Position numbers and translations under genes: made by a program. From positions 1-64,000 of the forward strand of contig JBGTDA010000115.1 of NCBI GenBank assembly GCA_041748555.1: a DNA stretch of 64,000 bases, in the 5' to 3' direction. The DNA is from Rhodonellum sp041748555 (GTDB lineage Bacteria; Bacteroidota; Bacteroidia; Cytophagales; Cyclobacteriaceae). Shown piece after piece: positions 44,081 to 52,710 of the stretch (positions are counted from its first letter, which is position 1; every line of letters starts with the position of its first letter). Under the pieces are notes generated by a model, which worked only from the letters and a program-made list of their open reading frames with translations, was not told where the DNA came from and searched no databases.

Positions 44081-44581
44081 ATGAAAAGATCAGCTCTATA
44101 TATCTTTGTTTTCGCAATGCTTATTACATCCTGTAATCCCGGCACAGAAAACACTTCCTCAGCAAACGTTGAGCAGGTTTCTTCTTCAGGCAGCTTTGGT
44201 GCACCCGTAGAGGAAGTCAATTTAATGTCCACCGCGCAGATGTTTGATGCCTTGGAATCACAAGGGGAATTTCGGGGGAAGGTCATCGGAGAAATAAAAG
44301 AAGTCTGTGTGAAAAAAGGATGTTGGATGACTATGTCCCTACCGGATGGGCAGTCAATGCGGATAACATTCAAGGATTATGGTTTTTTTGTGCCGACGGA
44401 TTCTCAAGGCTATCCGGTCATCATCGAAGGAACTGCCACTAAAAGTGTTATTGATGTAGAAACATTGAAACATTATGCAGAAGACGCAGGTAAATCCAAA
44501 GAAGAAATAGAATCCATAACATCCCCAAAAGAGGAATATGCTTTTGAAGCTGTTGGAGTGATCATCAAAGAAAATGCTTAG
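44081..44581 (+). CDS. DUF4920 lipoprotein
   Basis: A 166-residue lipoprotein (MLITSC lipobox) of the DUF4920 family, recognised by EIKEVCVKKGCWMTMSLPDG (Cys pair and Trp) and MRITFKDYGFFVPTD. The fold is a small OB-like beta-barrel and may bind metal or a thiol partner. The ATG at 44081 is chosen; a frame to 44027 gives no signal peptide. It precedes a 70-residue gene by 8 bp. Confidence 0.85.
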   Translation: MKRSALYIFVFAMLITSCNPGTENTSSANVEQVSSSGSFGAPVEEVNLMSTAQMFDALESQGEFRGKVIGEIKEVCVKKGCWMTMSLPDGQSMRITFKDYGFFVPTDSQGYPVIIEGTATKSVIDVETLKHYAEDAGKSKEEIESITSPKEEYAFEAVGVIIKENA

Positions 44582-44589
44582 GAAGAATT

Positions 44590-44802
44590 ATGGCGATTGC
44601 ATTGGATAATTTGCGTGTTGGTAGAACCTATGAATTCACCAACCAGGGAGAAAATAGAAAAATTGAGGTTTTGGCCAGGATTTCCGGTGAAAATTTCAAG
44701 GTCAAGGATCTGGATACCACTGAGATCTATACCATTGAAGAGCTCCTTAGATGGGGGAAAGGTAAGGATTATGAGCTGGATGAATGGCGTGACGAAGATT
44801 GA
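44590..44802 (+). CDS. Small conserved-looking acidic protein of unknown function
   Basis: A 70-residue protein ending in an acidic tail (YELDEWRDED). Starts MAIALDNLRVGRTYEF and contains a beta-rich middle (ENRKIEVLARISGENFKV) that resembles an SH3/KOW-like small barrel. It is 8 bp after the DUF4920 gene and directly before a strong terminator, so it is the last gene of that operon. I do not recognise the family. Confidence 0.65.
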   Translation: MAIALDNLRVGRTYEFTNQGENRKIEVLARISGENFKVKDLDTTEIYTIEELLRWGKGKDYELDEWRDED

Positions 44803-44805
44803 ATC

Positions 44806-44850
44806 AAAGGCTGTTATAGAGTTAAAAATAACTTTATAACAGCCTTTTTT
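44806..44850 (+). terminator. Terminator of the DUF4920 operon
   Basis: A 13-bp perfect stem, aaaggctgttata (44806-44818) and tataacagccttt (44835-44847), is followed by a T tract. The 16-nt loop is AT-rich. Confidence 0.85.
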
Positions 44851-44853
44851 TAT

Positions 44854-45741
44854 TTAATGCAATGCTCTGAACCCGGGCTCATAAATGATTCTCATAAAAG
44901 CACTTATACTTTCTCCTTGACCACTGACAGGTATTCCTGTCACAATTCCCACCATCAGATTTTCACTAAGTCCCACACGCATCTGTGGTCGTAGAACGGC
45001 GTTCATTTGCCCCTGATAAAATTCTTTGTTGATTTCCAGACCTATAAAGTTTCTTGTACCGGTAATCATATAGTGGAAATTTGTATGCAGCTCGTAATGA
45101 AATTCGGTTTTATGGTTGAATTCCTTTACAACCCTTGGGCCGGTATAAATGAGTGTGTGGTAATTTGCTCCCCATCTTTTGGCCGCGACAAGAAAAGGAT
45201 TGTAAACATTTCCTTTAAACAAATTTCCCCAACTCATTTTATCCAGATCCACCAATTCGAATTCATGGATATAACCCAGGGCAAGAGAAGTTTTGGCTTT
45301 TTCAGAGACCAAAAATGACCATTGACCGGCCAATTTAAAGGATTCAACACGGTCAGCAGGCCGCTCTAAATCCTGAGGGAGGCTTCCACGTGCCGAATAA
45401 AGGGTGACAGGGACTTCTATCTCCAATCCTAATCGGTCGATTGGTGCCCATTCATATTCGATCAGAGCTTCATACTCATCAAAGCCTCCTTTGTCGGTCA
45501 TACCAAGGCCGAGATTCCATTCTTTTTCACCTTTTCGAGCGCCAAGGTCCCGGATCAGGTCAATATATAAAGGTTCGGCATGAAGAACCTTTGGCTTCTG
45601 ATCAATTTTAGGTTTTTCTATTTCTGCCAAGAAAAGGCTATCCAAAACCATTCTTTCCTGCCTTGTGCTGTCTGAAGTTTCTTGTGCCATTGCTGTAAAT
45701 GCATACAGGAACAGCCCTCCTATAATTAGGAAATTTTTCAT
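44854..45741 (-). CDS. Outer-membrane-like protein with HAEPL motif
   Basis: A 295-residue exported protein (signal ends AMAQE) with an N-terminal linker, then HAEPLYIDLIRDLGARKGE followed by alternating strands (EWNLGLGMTD, ALIEYEWAPIDRLGLEIEVPV, ...SLALGYIHEFEL). It looks like a beta-barrel of a Bacteroidota-restricted group usually called hypothetical. Function unknown. The 144-bp repeat element lies directly upstream, then a small minus-strand gene. Confidence 0.7.
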   Translation of the reverse strand: MKNFLIIGGLFLYAFTAMAQETSDSTRQERMVLDSLFLAEIEKPKIDQKPKVLHAEPLYIDLIRDLGARKGEKEWNLGLGMTDKGGFDEYEALIEYEWAPIDRLGLEIEVPVTLYSARGSLPQDLERPADRVESFKLAGQWSFLVSEKAKTSLALGYIHEFELVDLDKMSWGNLFKGNVYNPFLVAAKRWGANYHTLIYTGPRVVKEFNHKTEFHYELHTNFHYMITGTRNFIGLEINKEFYQGQMNAVLRPQMRVGLSENLMVGIVTGIPVSGQGESISAFMRIIYEPGFRALH

Positions 45742-45783
45742 TTTTAATAAATTTTATTATTTATGATTCGATGGAAAATAAAA

Positions 45784-45927
45784 TATGGATATCCGCTTGT
45801 TACAAGTGATTTTCGAAGCAAGGGGACGGATGACCGATGACCGAAGCTAAAAAGGGTCTAATTTGAAGAATCAGATGTGTCTTTTGATCCCATCTCTTTT
45901 TTACTTGTATGGTTGCGGATATTCATA
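45784..45927. repeat. MITE-like 144-bp element, copy B
   Basis: Ends are tatggatatccgc (45784-45796) and gcggatattcata (45915-45927), inverted repeats with one mismatch over 13 bp. The left end matches copy A at 29484 in 15 of 16 positions from aaatatg. It carries gaccgaag at offset 55 (57 in copy A) and a tandem atgaccg x2 (45830-45843). No credible ORF. Lies between two minus-strand genes like copy A. Confidence 0.65.
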
Positions 45928-45934
45928 AAATAAA

Positions 45935-46315
45935 TCAAATACGGAACTTTGGAGGTGGGGAAATAATTTCCGGAGGATTGATTCCGAAAGAAGGGGAATA
46001 GAAAAATGTTGGTTTTATAAATAAGGACTTAAACTTACATTGATAGCTCCAGCCGTTAGTCGGTCCAATCATTTTTAGATCAAGTAGTGACCGTTCTTCA
46101 GTCGGGATTTCGGTATCGGGAACCGTGTTTTCGTCCATATCCAAAAAATACTCCAGAACCATTTCGGTAAGGGAATCGACAGGATCAACATTCCTCAAAA
46201 TATTTGAATTGGTTTCGGAAGACTGGTAAAAATTCGCACTCAGGTTGATGAAATTAATCAACAACAGATAGCAAAGGAATCTACCCACTACATTTGTCTT
46301 CAACCGGCTAATCAT
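45935..46315 (-). CDS. Small exported protein with proline-rich tail
   Basis: A 126-residue protein with an N-terminal hydrophobic segment (GRFLCYLLLINFINLSANF), then an acidic stretch (DPVDSLTEMVLEYFLDMDENTVPDTE) and a C-terminal INPPEIISPPPKFRI. Small Bacteroidota proteins ending in PP-rich motifs often lie upstream of envelope or efflux genes, but I cannot name the family. It precedes the HAEPL-protein gene on the same strand and may share its transcript, with the repeat between them. Confidence 0.55.
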   Translation of the reverse strand: MISRLKTNVVGRFLCYLLLINFINLSANFYQSSETNSNILRNVDPVDSLTEMVLEYFLDMDENTVPDTEIPTEERSLLDLKMIGPTNGWSYQCKFKSLFIKPTFFYSPSFGINPPEIISPPPKFRI

Positions 46316-46438
46316 ACGGCAAATATAAGGATTGCAATTAGATTAAGCTGTTTTACAACTTAAATTGATAACTGGAATCATATAAACTCCGGAGGCCAAC
46401 AGGTTATTGATTATCTTTGGATCCAAATAAAACAGAAT

Positions 46439-46828
46439 ATGGGTAAAGTGAGTTTGGGTTCAGCATTGCTCCGGGGAAAATGCCCAAGATGCAGACAGGG
46501 AAACATCTTTCCGACTTCCATGTTGAGCTATAGAAAGCTTTCAGAAGTACATCACAGGTGTCCCGATTGCGGTGTTTCTTTAAATCCCGAACCTGATTTT
46601 TACTATGGAGCCATGTACATCAGCTATGGTTTTTCTGTTGCAATTGTGATCAATGTATTGCTTATCCTGAACTACCTATTTGATGATCCGGATGTATGGG
46701 TTTACGCCTCAACAGTTCTGGCAGCAAACGTGATTTTGGTTCCGGCAATGCTTCGTTACTCAAAAATCTTATACCTCTATGGTATAGGAAAGCTGAATTA
46801 CAATCCTGAATGGAAGAAGCAAAACTGA
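46439..46828 (+). CDS. DUF983 membrane protein with zinc-ribbon-like Cys motifs
   Basis: A 129-residue protein with two CxxC pairs (LRGKCPRCRQGNIFP and HHRCPDCGVSLNPEPDFYYGA) and two membrane helices (around 60-80 and 90-110). This is the DUF983 family layout. The Cys pairs could bind Zn; function undefined. It is single and converges on the alkaline phosphatase gene. Confidence 0.88.
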   Translation: MGKVSLGSALLRGKCPRCRQGNIFPTSMLSYRKLSEVHHRCPDCGVSLNPEPDFYYGAMYISYGFSVAIVINVLLILNYLFDDPDVWVYASTVLAANVILVPAMLRYSKILYLYGIGKLNYNPEWKKQN

Positions 46829-46871
46829 TTTTATTTTCTCACCAATTCCCGGTAGACAGCTGTAAACAATA

Positions 46872-48272
46872 TTAAACAAACTGTGACACATCTACTTGAG
46901 CGGCCTCCAACATGAATTGGTGGAGCTTATAATTTTCGATAAAACCCGGAAGATTTTCACTTCCCGGACCAAACATGGCTAATTCCACATAATCTCCCGA
47001 ATGATTTGTTCCTGCCCATTGGATGGAAGTGTGCGCTGACTGCATGGCCGACAATACGTGGAAAGGATGATTTTGAGGGTTATATAAGCCGTCCCCACCC
47101 AATTGGTAGTTTTGGAGCAATACAGCGGCTTCCTCTGTTTTTAAGGGGATTTTTTGATATTCCATGATAAGATCCACAATCTGAGCAACTGTGTTTTCTC
47201 CGGAAATCCGGCTTAGTACCCATTCGTTTGAGGCTGTGGTGGTATGTAACCGGCCAAAGTTATTGTTTGCCTGGCTTCCTGAAAACAAGCCTGGATTTGA
47301 ATTTCCATGATCTGTGGTAACAATTACAAGTGTTTCCCCATCCTGCATCGCAAAGTCCATTGCTTCCCCAATTGCCTTGTCAAAATCAAGTTGATCATAT
47401 AATAATGCTGCACTATCATTGCCATGTGCAGCCCAATCTACTTTCCCTCCTTCTACCTGCAACACAAATCCTTTATCATTATTTTGAAGCAGTTCGATTG
47501 CTTTTTTTGTCATGTGAGCCAGACTGGGAATCATTTTATTCAGTTTTGGATCGTTTTCCCGATCAATAGCATAAGGCAAACCATCCTCAGAGAAAATTCC
47601 CAAAAGAGGTTTGTCTCCGGTTGCCATTGACATTTGCTTTTTATTTCTAACAACCTCAAAACCCGCATCTTTATATTCTCCAAATAGATCTCTTTTATCA
47701 ACCCTGGTTTCGGCTTTGAAAAACTCCTCGCCGCCACCCATCATAACATCAAAACGGAGCTTCAAATATTCCTCAGCGATGGAAGGCTGGGCATTTCGAG
47801 TTGAAGAGTTGACACAGAAGGAAGCAGGGGTGGCGTGGGTGATCTGAACTGTGGTGACGCAACCGACAGATTTTCCGTCGGATTTAAATTTTTGTAAAAC
47901 CGGGACGGGCTTTTCTCCATTTGGAGCGATATTAAGTACTCCGTTATTTACTCTGACGCCACCTCCCCATGCAGATCCTGCAGCGGCCGAATCTGTCACA
48001 AACGAGTTTGCAGAGGCAGTATCCATCAATGACCTTCTAAGTGTGTTGTCCTGATATAGGCGGATCCAATTGGATGATTGTCCTTCTTTTTGACGGATTA
48101 GCAAGTCCGCCATATTCAATGTGCCTGAACTCATGCCGTCACTGACTAAAAAAATAATGTTTTTGGCAATTTTATCATCTTTCTTCCCATTGGCAAAACC
48201 GGGAATTGCGCTGAAAGCACCAAGTCCTAATGTCGTCAATGCTCCGTTTCTAAAGAAATCACGTCTTTTCAT
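46872..48272 (-). CDS. Tat-exported alkaline phosphatase
   Basis: A 466-residue alkaline phosphatase that hydrolyses phosphomonoesters in the periplasm. The signal has a twin Arg (MKRRDFFRNG) and hydrophobic core. Active-site features are D45 in FLVSDGMSSG, nucleophile S95 in FVTDSAAAGSA, QITHATPASF, EGGKVDWAAHGND and TTDHGNSNPG plus a late His in GTNHSGDYV. Metal ligands appear complete. Monocistronic; phosphate-starvation control is expected but no Pho box was identified. Confidence 0.93.
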   Translation of the reverse strand: MKRRDFFRNGALTTLGLGAFSAIPGFANGKKDDKIAKNIIFLVSDGMSSGTLNMADLLIRQKEGQSSNWIRLYQDNTLRRSLMDTASANSFVTDSAAAGSAWGGGVRVNNGVLNIAPNGEKPVPVLQKFKSDGKSVGCVTTVQITHATPASFCVNSSTRNAQPSIAEEYLKLRFDVMMGGGEEFFKAETRVDKRDLFGEYKDAGFEVVRNKKQMSMATGDKPLLGIFSEDGLPYAIDRENDPKLNKMIPSLAHMTKKAIELLQNNDKGFVLQVEGGKVDWAAHGNDSAALLYDQLDFDKAIGEAMDFAMQDGETLVIVTTDHGNSNPGLFSGSQANNNFGRLHTTTASNEWVLSRISGENTVAQIVDLIMEYQKIPLKTEEAAVLLQNYQLGGDGLYNPQNHPFHVLSAMQSAHTSIQWAGTNHSGDYVELAMFGPGSENLPGFIENYKLHQFMLEAAQVDVSQFV

Positions 48273-48451
48273 ATTTGATCACAATTGGTTTAATAATAAA
48301 TTTAAGGATACCGGAAGGCAATTTATTTAATATTAAAACAAACGGGACCAATTTTGGATTAGCTTTTTGTTAATAGATTATTCAGTTTGTTAACGATATG
48401 GTTCAATTGAATAAATCCCTTGTTCCGTGCACTAAATTTAAAAGTTTGAAT

Positions 48452-48808
48452 ATGGCAAAAAATGTATTTGGAGAAACCCTAATTACCTGCAGTAGGAACC
48501 CTTTGACTGGATTTTTCCGAGATGGATGTTGTAAAGCCGACGAACATGATCGGGGAACCCACACGGTTTGCACCGAGATGACAGACAAGTTTCTAACCTT
48601 TAGTCAAACCAGGGGAAATGACCTGATAACTCCCAGGCCGGAATGGGATTTCCCGGGCCTTAAGGCGGGAGACCGGTGGTGTTTGTGTGTTGGCCGCTGG
48701 ATGGAAGCTTATCATGAAGGAGTAGCCCCAAGGGTGGTATTGGAGGCAACCCATGAAAAAACTTTATCTTTTATTACACTTCATGAATTGGTTAAATTCT
48801 CGGTATAA
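48452..48808 (+). CDS. DUF2237 family protein
   Basis: A 118-residue protein covering the DUF2237 domain: NVFGETLITCSRNPLTGFFRDGCC, HTVCTEMTDKFLTFSQTRGNDL (core CTEMTDKFL, SQTRGNDL) and GDRWCLCVGRWMEA. Several conserved Cys suggest metal binding. The ATG at 48452 was chosen over 48398 because the domain begins there. Single gene, function unknown. Confidence 0.88.
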   Translation: MAKNVFGETLITCSRNPLTGFFRDGCCKADEHDRGTHTVCTEMTDKFLTFSQTRGNDLITPRPEWDFPGLKAGDRWCLCVGRWMEAYHEGVAPRVVLEATHEKTLSFITLHELVKFSV

Positions 48809-48889
48809 ATTTTCATTTTGATCATTTCAATTTTTGATCTTTTGAGTCCCCCAATTTTTCTTTTGATAAATATTTGGTAATATTTTATT

Positions 48890-48897
48890 TAATTTTG
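48890..48897 (+). promoter_or_regulatory. Candidate -7 element of the efflux operon
   Basis: TAATTTTG matches the Bacteroidota -7 consensus TAnnTTTG and is 81 nt upstream of the TetR start. A TTG at the ideal -33 distance is lacking, so support is weak. Confidence 0.3.
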
Positions 48898-48977
48898 TGT
48901 GTAATACAAACAAATTTAATAATAACATAAACAAAAAATGTGTTTTACCGTTTTCACTTTGATTTCAATCAGCTTAT

Positions 48978-49649
48978 ATGGAAAACCTGCTAAAAAGATT
49001 AAGAGTTGATGTGAATGAAAATATCTTTTTGAAAGATCCTTTCAGCTCTGATCTGGGAAAAGAGATCATCAATATCAGCCTGATTTTGATAGCGGATCTG
49101 GGGATTGAAAATTTCACATTCAAAAAATTATCCGTTAGGATTGGTTGTACAGAATCAGCTGTATACCGGTATTTTGAAAACAAGCATAAGCTGTTGTTGT
49201 TTTTAACCTTATGGTATTGGGGCTTTTTGGAAAACAATTTGGTACTTGCCACAGTCAATATTACTGATCCCAAACAAAAATTAAAAATCGCTTTGGAAAT
49301 AATGGTAAAAGGTCCTTTATTTAAATATAATGATTTTATTGACCCCATGTCTCTGAAAAAACTGTTGACTTTCGAGGCAACCAAAGCTTTTATGACCAAG
49401 GAAATTGACCATGAATATCAATTTGGGTTTTTCAACCAATTTGACAAGTTGATCATCAGAATAGCTGAGATAATACATGAAATAAATCCAGACTATCCTT
49501 ATCCTAAAGCTTTGGTTTCAACAGTGATGGAATCCAGTTTGATCCAGGCTTATTACTCCGAACATCTTCCCAATCTCACCGAAATAACAGGGGACACCAT
49601 GAAAGTAGCGTTTTTTTCGGATCTTGTTTATAAAGCCATAAAAGTATGA
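48978..49649 (+). CDS. TetR/AcrR-family regulator
   Basis: A 223-residue regulator with an N-terminal TetR helix-turn-helix (INISLILIADLGIENFTFKKLSVRIGCTESAVYRYFENKHKLLLF; core KLSVRIGCTESAVYRYFENK) and a larger C-terminal ligand-binding part. It is followed with a 4-nt overlap by the ABC transporter, so it probably controls its own export operon. The effector is unknown. Confidence 0.9.
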   Translation: MENLLKRLRVDVNENIFLKDPFSSDLGKEIINISLILIADLGIENFTFKKLSVRIGCTESAVYRYFENKHKLLLFLTLWYWGFLENNLVLATVNITDPKQKLKIALEIMVKGPLFKYNDFIDPMSLKKLLTFEATKAFMTKEIDHEYQFGFFNQFDKLIIRIAEIIHEINPDYPYPKALVSTVMESSLIQAYYSEHLPNLTEITGDTMKVAFFSDLVYKAIKV

Positions 49650-51346
49650 AGATAGAAGTTGCATTGTCACCTCTGAAAAGAATGGGGAGGTTCCTCTCAG
49701 AAGAAAAAAAAGAAGTTTATTCCATCTACTTCTATGCCGTACTCAACGGATTGGTTTCACTTTCCCTTCCTTTGGGAATTCAGGCAATCTTTAATTTCAT
49801 ACTGGGAGGAAGGATCAGCACATCATGGATAATCTTGGTATTTATAGTGGCCTTAGGTATTTCATTTGGTGGTTATCTTCAAATCAGTCAGCTTCAACTT
49901 ACCGAAAAGCTTCAGCAACGTATATTCACAAATGCGGGATTCGGTTTTGCTTACAGGCTGCCCAAACTCAACATGGACAACCTACAGGAGAAATTCACTC
50001 CTGAATTGGTCAACCGTTTTTTTGATGCCGTCAACCTTCAAAAGGGAATGGCAAAGATTCTGATGGAGTTTACCGGTGCCACAATTCAGGTGATCTTTGG
50101 CTTGATATTACTGTCTCTATATCATCCTTTCTTCATTCTGTTTGGAGTAATACTGATTGTCATTCTCTTTTTGATTTTTTATTTTACAAGTCCAAAAGGC
50201 ATGGAAACAGCACTCAAGGAATCCACTTCCAAATACAATGTGGCATTCTGGCTTGAGGAAGTAGCACGCACAATGTCCACATTTAAACTGGCAGGAAATG
50301 CCAATCTTCCTTTTCAAAAAGTGGACAGGCTACTGCAGTCTTATGTGGATTTTCGAAACCAGCATTTCAGTGTGCTAGTCTTTCAATATAAAATCCTGAT
50401 TTTCTTCAAGGTTTTGATCGTGTCATCGTTATTGATCGTAGGCAGTTTATTGTTCATCAATAATGAAATAAGTCTTGGCCAGTTTGTCGCTGCCGAAATC
50501 ATCATTGTTCTTGTTGTCACTTCAGTCGAAAAACTTATTCTTTCTCTTGAGACTGTCTACGACACCCTTACAGCCTTCGAGAAAATAGGATTGATAATGG
50601 ATCTACCGATGGACCGGCAGGACGGAACAGATAAATCTTTAAGTCCTGAAAATAAAGGTCTTAGATTTGATGTACGGAATTTGACCTACTACACTTCAAT
50701 TTCAGACACTAAAATACTGGATAATGTTTCCTTTAATATACTGCCTGGAGAAAAGATTGTGCTGACAGGACCCACCGGAAGTGGGAAAAGCACCTTACTG
50801 CATTTAATGTCAGGACTGTATACCAGTTATAAAGGAAAAATCATGATCAACGGGTTGCCCCTGGATACCATGAATCTGGATAAATTCAGAAGTATGGTTG
50901 GAGACAGTTTCACAGAAGAATCCCTTTTCAGCGGAACCATTCGTGAAAATATAAATATGGGAAGGGATATAGAAGAAAATCATTTATTGGAAATACTTGA
51001 CCTTGTCGGCCTCCGGGAATACATATATACGCTACAGCATGATCTGGACTCGATGTTGTTGCCTGAAGGAAAGGGATTGAGCAAAACGGTGGCGAATGCC
51101 ATGATTTTGACAAGGTGCCTCTGCTCCGATCCAAAGATTCTTCTCCTTGAAGAGATTATTGCCGATCTGGAACCTGATGTGAAAAATAGTGTCCTTGATT
51201 ATATTATGAAAAAGGATTGGTCGGTAGTTATTATTTCAGATGATGAGGAAGTCCAAAAAAGAGCACAACGCATAATTGAATTGAAAAAGGGACAAATCGT
51301 TTTTGATGGCCCCGGACACATTTATGTTGTTCAACCAAAAGGCTGA
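49646..51346 (+). CDS. ABC transporter (fused TMD-NBD) with degenerate nucleotide-binding motifs
   Basis: A 566-residue exporter half with six membrane helices (to about 310) and a C-terminal NBD. Walker A GPTGSGKST (about 374-382) and Walker B LLLEE (about 498-502) are intact. The usual Q-loop Gln is missing (SMVGDSFTEESLFSG), the signature LSGGQ reads LSKTV (about 477), and the switch His is replaced (VVIISDDEE). These changes suggest poor hydrolysis on its own, a regulatory or auxiliary role, or partnering with another NBD. Next genes encode the HlyD and TolC partners, so the tripartite export role is supported by context. Confidence 0.9.
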   Translation: MKIEVALSPLKRMGRFLSEEKKEVYSIYFYAVLNGLVSLSLPLGIQAIFNFILGGRISTSWIILVFIVALGISFGGYLQISQLQLTEKLQQRIFTNAGFGFAYRLPKLNMDNLQEKFTPELVNRFFDAVNLQKGMAKILMEFTGATIQVIFGLILLSLYHPFFILFGVILIVILFLIFYFTSPKGMETALKESTSKYNVAFWLEEVARTMSTFKLAGNANLPFQKVDRLLQSYVDFRNQHFSVLVFQYKILIFFKVLIVSSLLIVGSLLFINNEISLGQFVAAEIIIVLVVTSVEKLILSLETVYDTLTAFEKIGLIMDLPMDRQDGTDKSLSPENKGLRFDVRNLTYYTSISDTKILDNVSFNILPGEKIVLTGPTGSGKSTLLHLMSGLYTSYKGKIMINGLPLDTMNLDKFRSMVGDSFTEESLFSGTIRENINMGRDIEENHLLEILDLVGLREYIYTLQHDLDSMLLPEGKGLSKTVANAMILTRCLCSDPKILLLEEIIADLEPDVKNSVLDYIMKKDWSVVIISDDEEVQKRAQRIIELKKGQIVFDGPGHIYVVQPKG

Positions 51347-51354
51347 TATTAATT

Positions 51355-52710
51355 ATGCTTAATATATCTAGAAACAGAATCGAGAAACACGTCAGTTTTG
51401 ACCATTTTAAGAGTTTTCAAATGACTCAAGCCTCAAGTGACAGTAGAAACAGGATAAGGATACTTCTCTGGATCCTTTTAGGGCTGGTACTTTTTATGTT
51501 TGTGCCCTGGACTCAGAATATCCGGTCTTATGGTTACGTGACCGCCCTTAGGCCTGATCAAAGACCGCAGACTGTACAGTCCATCATTGCGGGCAGGATA
51601 GAAAACTGGTATGTGGCCGAGGGTGATTTTGTGCAAAGAGGGGATACCATCCTGAGAATTTCCGAAGTAAAGGACAATTATTTTGATCCCCAATTGATCG
51701 AAAGAACACGCCAACAAGCTGATGCGAAAAACTTCTCGGCCCAATCCTACGGTGAAAAGGTAAAGGCCCAGCGAACCCAGATCGATGCATTGAATGCCAA
51801 TAGGATTTTAAGAAAAGAACAGGCCAATAACAGATTACGGATGGCTGAATTAAAAGTTAAATCCGACAGTATCCGGTTTGAACAATCCAAAATCAACTAT
51901 GAGGTGGGAGTGGAGCAGCTGGAAAGAGCGGAGAAATTATTTGAAGAAGGATTGAGGTCTTTGACGGATTTTGAAACCAGAAAACTTAGGTTTCAGGAAG
52001 TTCAAACGGGGCTGATCGCCGCAGAAAACACTTTCCTTAGTAGCCAAAATGAATTGCTTGCTGCTCAAATCGAGCTGAACGCCATTGACAATGAATTTCA
52101 GGATAGGGTGGCCAAATCAGAATCCGATATGTATTCGGCCATGTCCTCACAGTTTGATGCGGAAGCCTCGGCATCGAAACTTGAAAACGAATTCTCCAAT
52201 TATATTGTCAGATCCGGATATCGTTTTGTTCTCGCTCCCCAGAGTGGATACATCACAAGAGCAATCCAGGTCGGAATCGGAGAAACTATCACAGAGGGAA
52301 CTGAAATAATCAGTATTGCACCGGAAAATGCCAAACTGGCGGTGGAGATGTATGTTGAACCGATTGATTTACCATTAATCAAACCCGGGAACAAGGTGAG
52401 ATTTATATTTGACGGTTGGCCTGCTGTGGTGTTTTCAGGCTGGCCCCAGCTGTCCAACGGAACATTTGGAGGAAAGGTGATTGCCGTGGATAATTTTACA
52501 GGACCGGACAACAAATACAGAGTATTGGTGGGGGAAGATCCTGAAGAAGACCCATGGCCTGAAGCACTGCGGATCGGTTCGGGAGCTGATGGCATTGCCT
52601 TGTTGAACAACGTGCCTATCTGGTATGAAATCTGGCGGCAGATGAACGGTTTTCCGGCTGATTACTATTCCAGAAAAGAAATCAGGGCGACAAATCAAGA
52701 GAAGCTATGA
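51355..52710 (+). CDS. HlyD-family membrane fusion protein
   Basis: A 451-residue periplasmic adaptor with one N-terminal helix (about 33-55), a lipoyl/barrel part (RSYGYVTALRPDQRPQTVQSI) , a long coiled-coil hairpin (about 130-300) and the second beta-barrel half with LAPQSGYITRAIQVGIGETITEG (core APQSGYITR). It links the ABC transporter to the TolC-like protein. The gene is 8 bp after the ABC gene and overlaps the TolC gene by 4 nt. Confidence 0.9.
   Translation: MLNISRNRIEKHVSFDHFKSFQMTQASSDSRNRIRILLWILLGLVLFMFVPWTQNIRSYGYVTALRPDQRPQTVQSIIAGRIENWYVAEGDFVQRGDTILRISEVKDNYFDPQLIERTRQQADAKNFSAQSYGEKVKAQRTQIDALNANRILRKEQANNRLRMAELKVKSDSIRFEQSKINYEVGVEQLERAEKLFEEGLRSLTDFETRKLRFQEVQTGLIAAENTFLSSQNELLAAQIELNAIDNEFQDRVAKSESDMYSAMSSQFDAEASASKLENEFSNYIVRSGYRFVLAPQSGYITRAIQVGIGETITEGTEIISIAPENAKLAVEMYVEPIDLPLIKPGNKVRFIFDGWPAVVFSGWPQLSNGTFGGKVIAVDNFTGPDNKYRVLVGEDPEEDPWPEALRIGSGADGIALLNNVPIWYEIWRQMNGFPADYYSRKEIRATNQEKL

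Noticed and set aside
49646..51346. Bacteriocin-type exporter with a C39 peptidase
   Set aside because: No N-terminal peptidase domain is present and no small leader-peptide gene with a GG motif was seen nearby.
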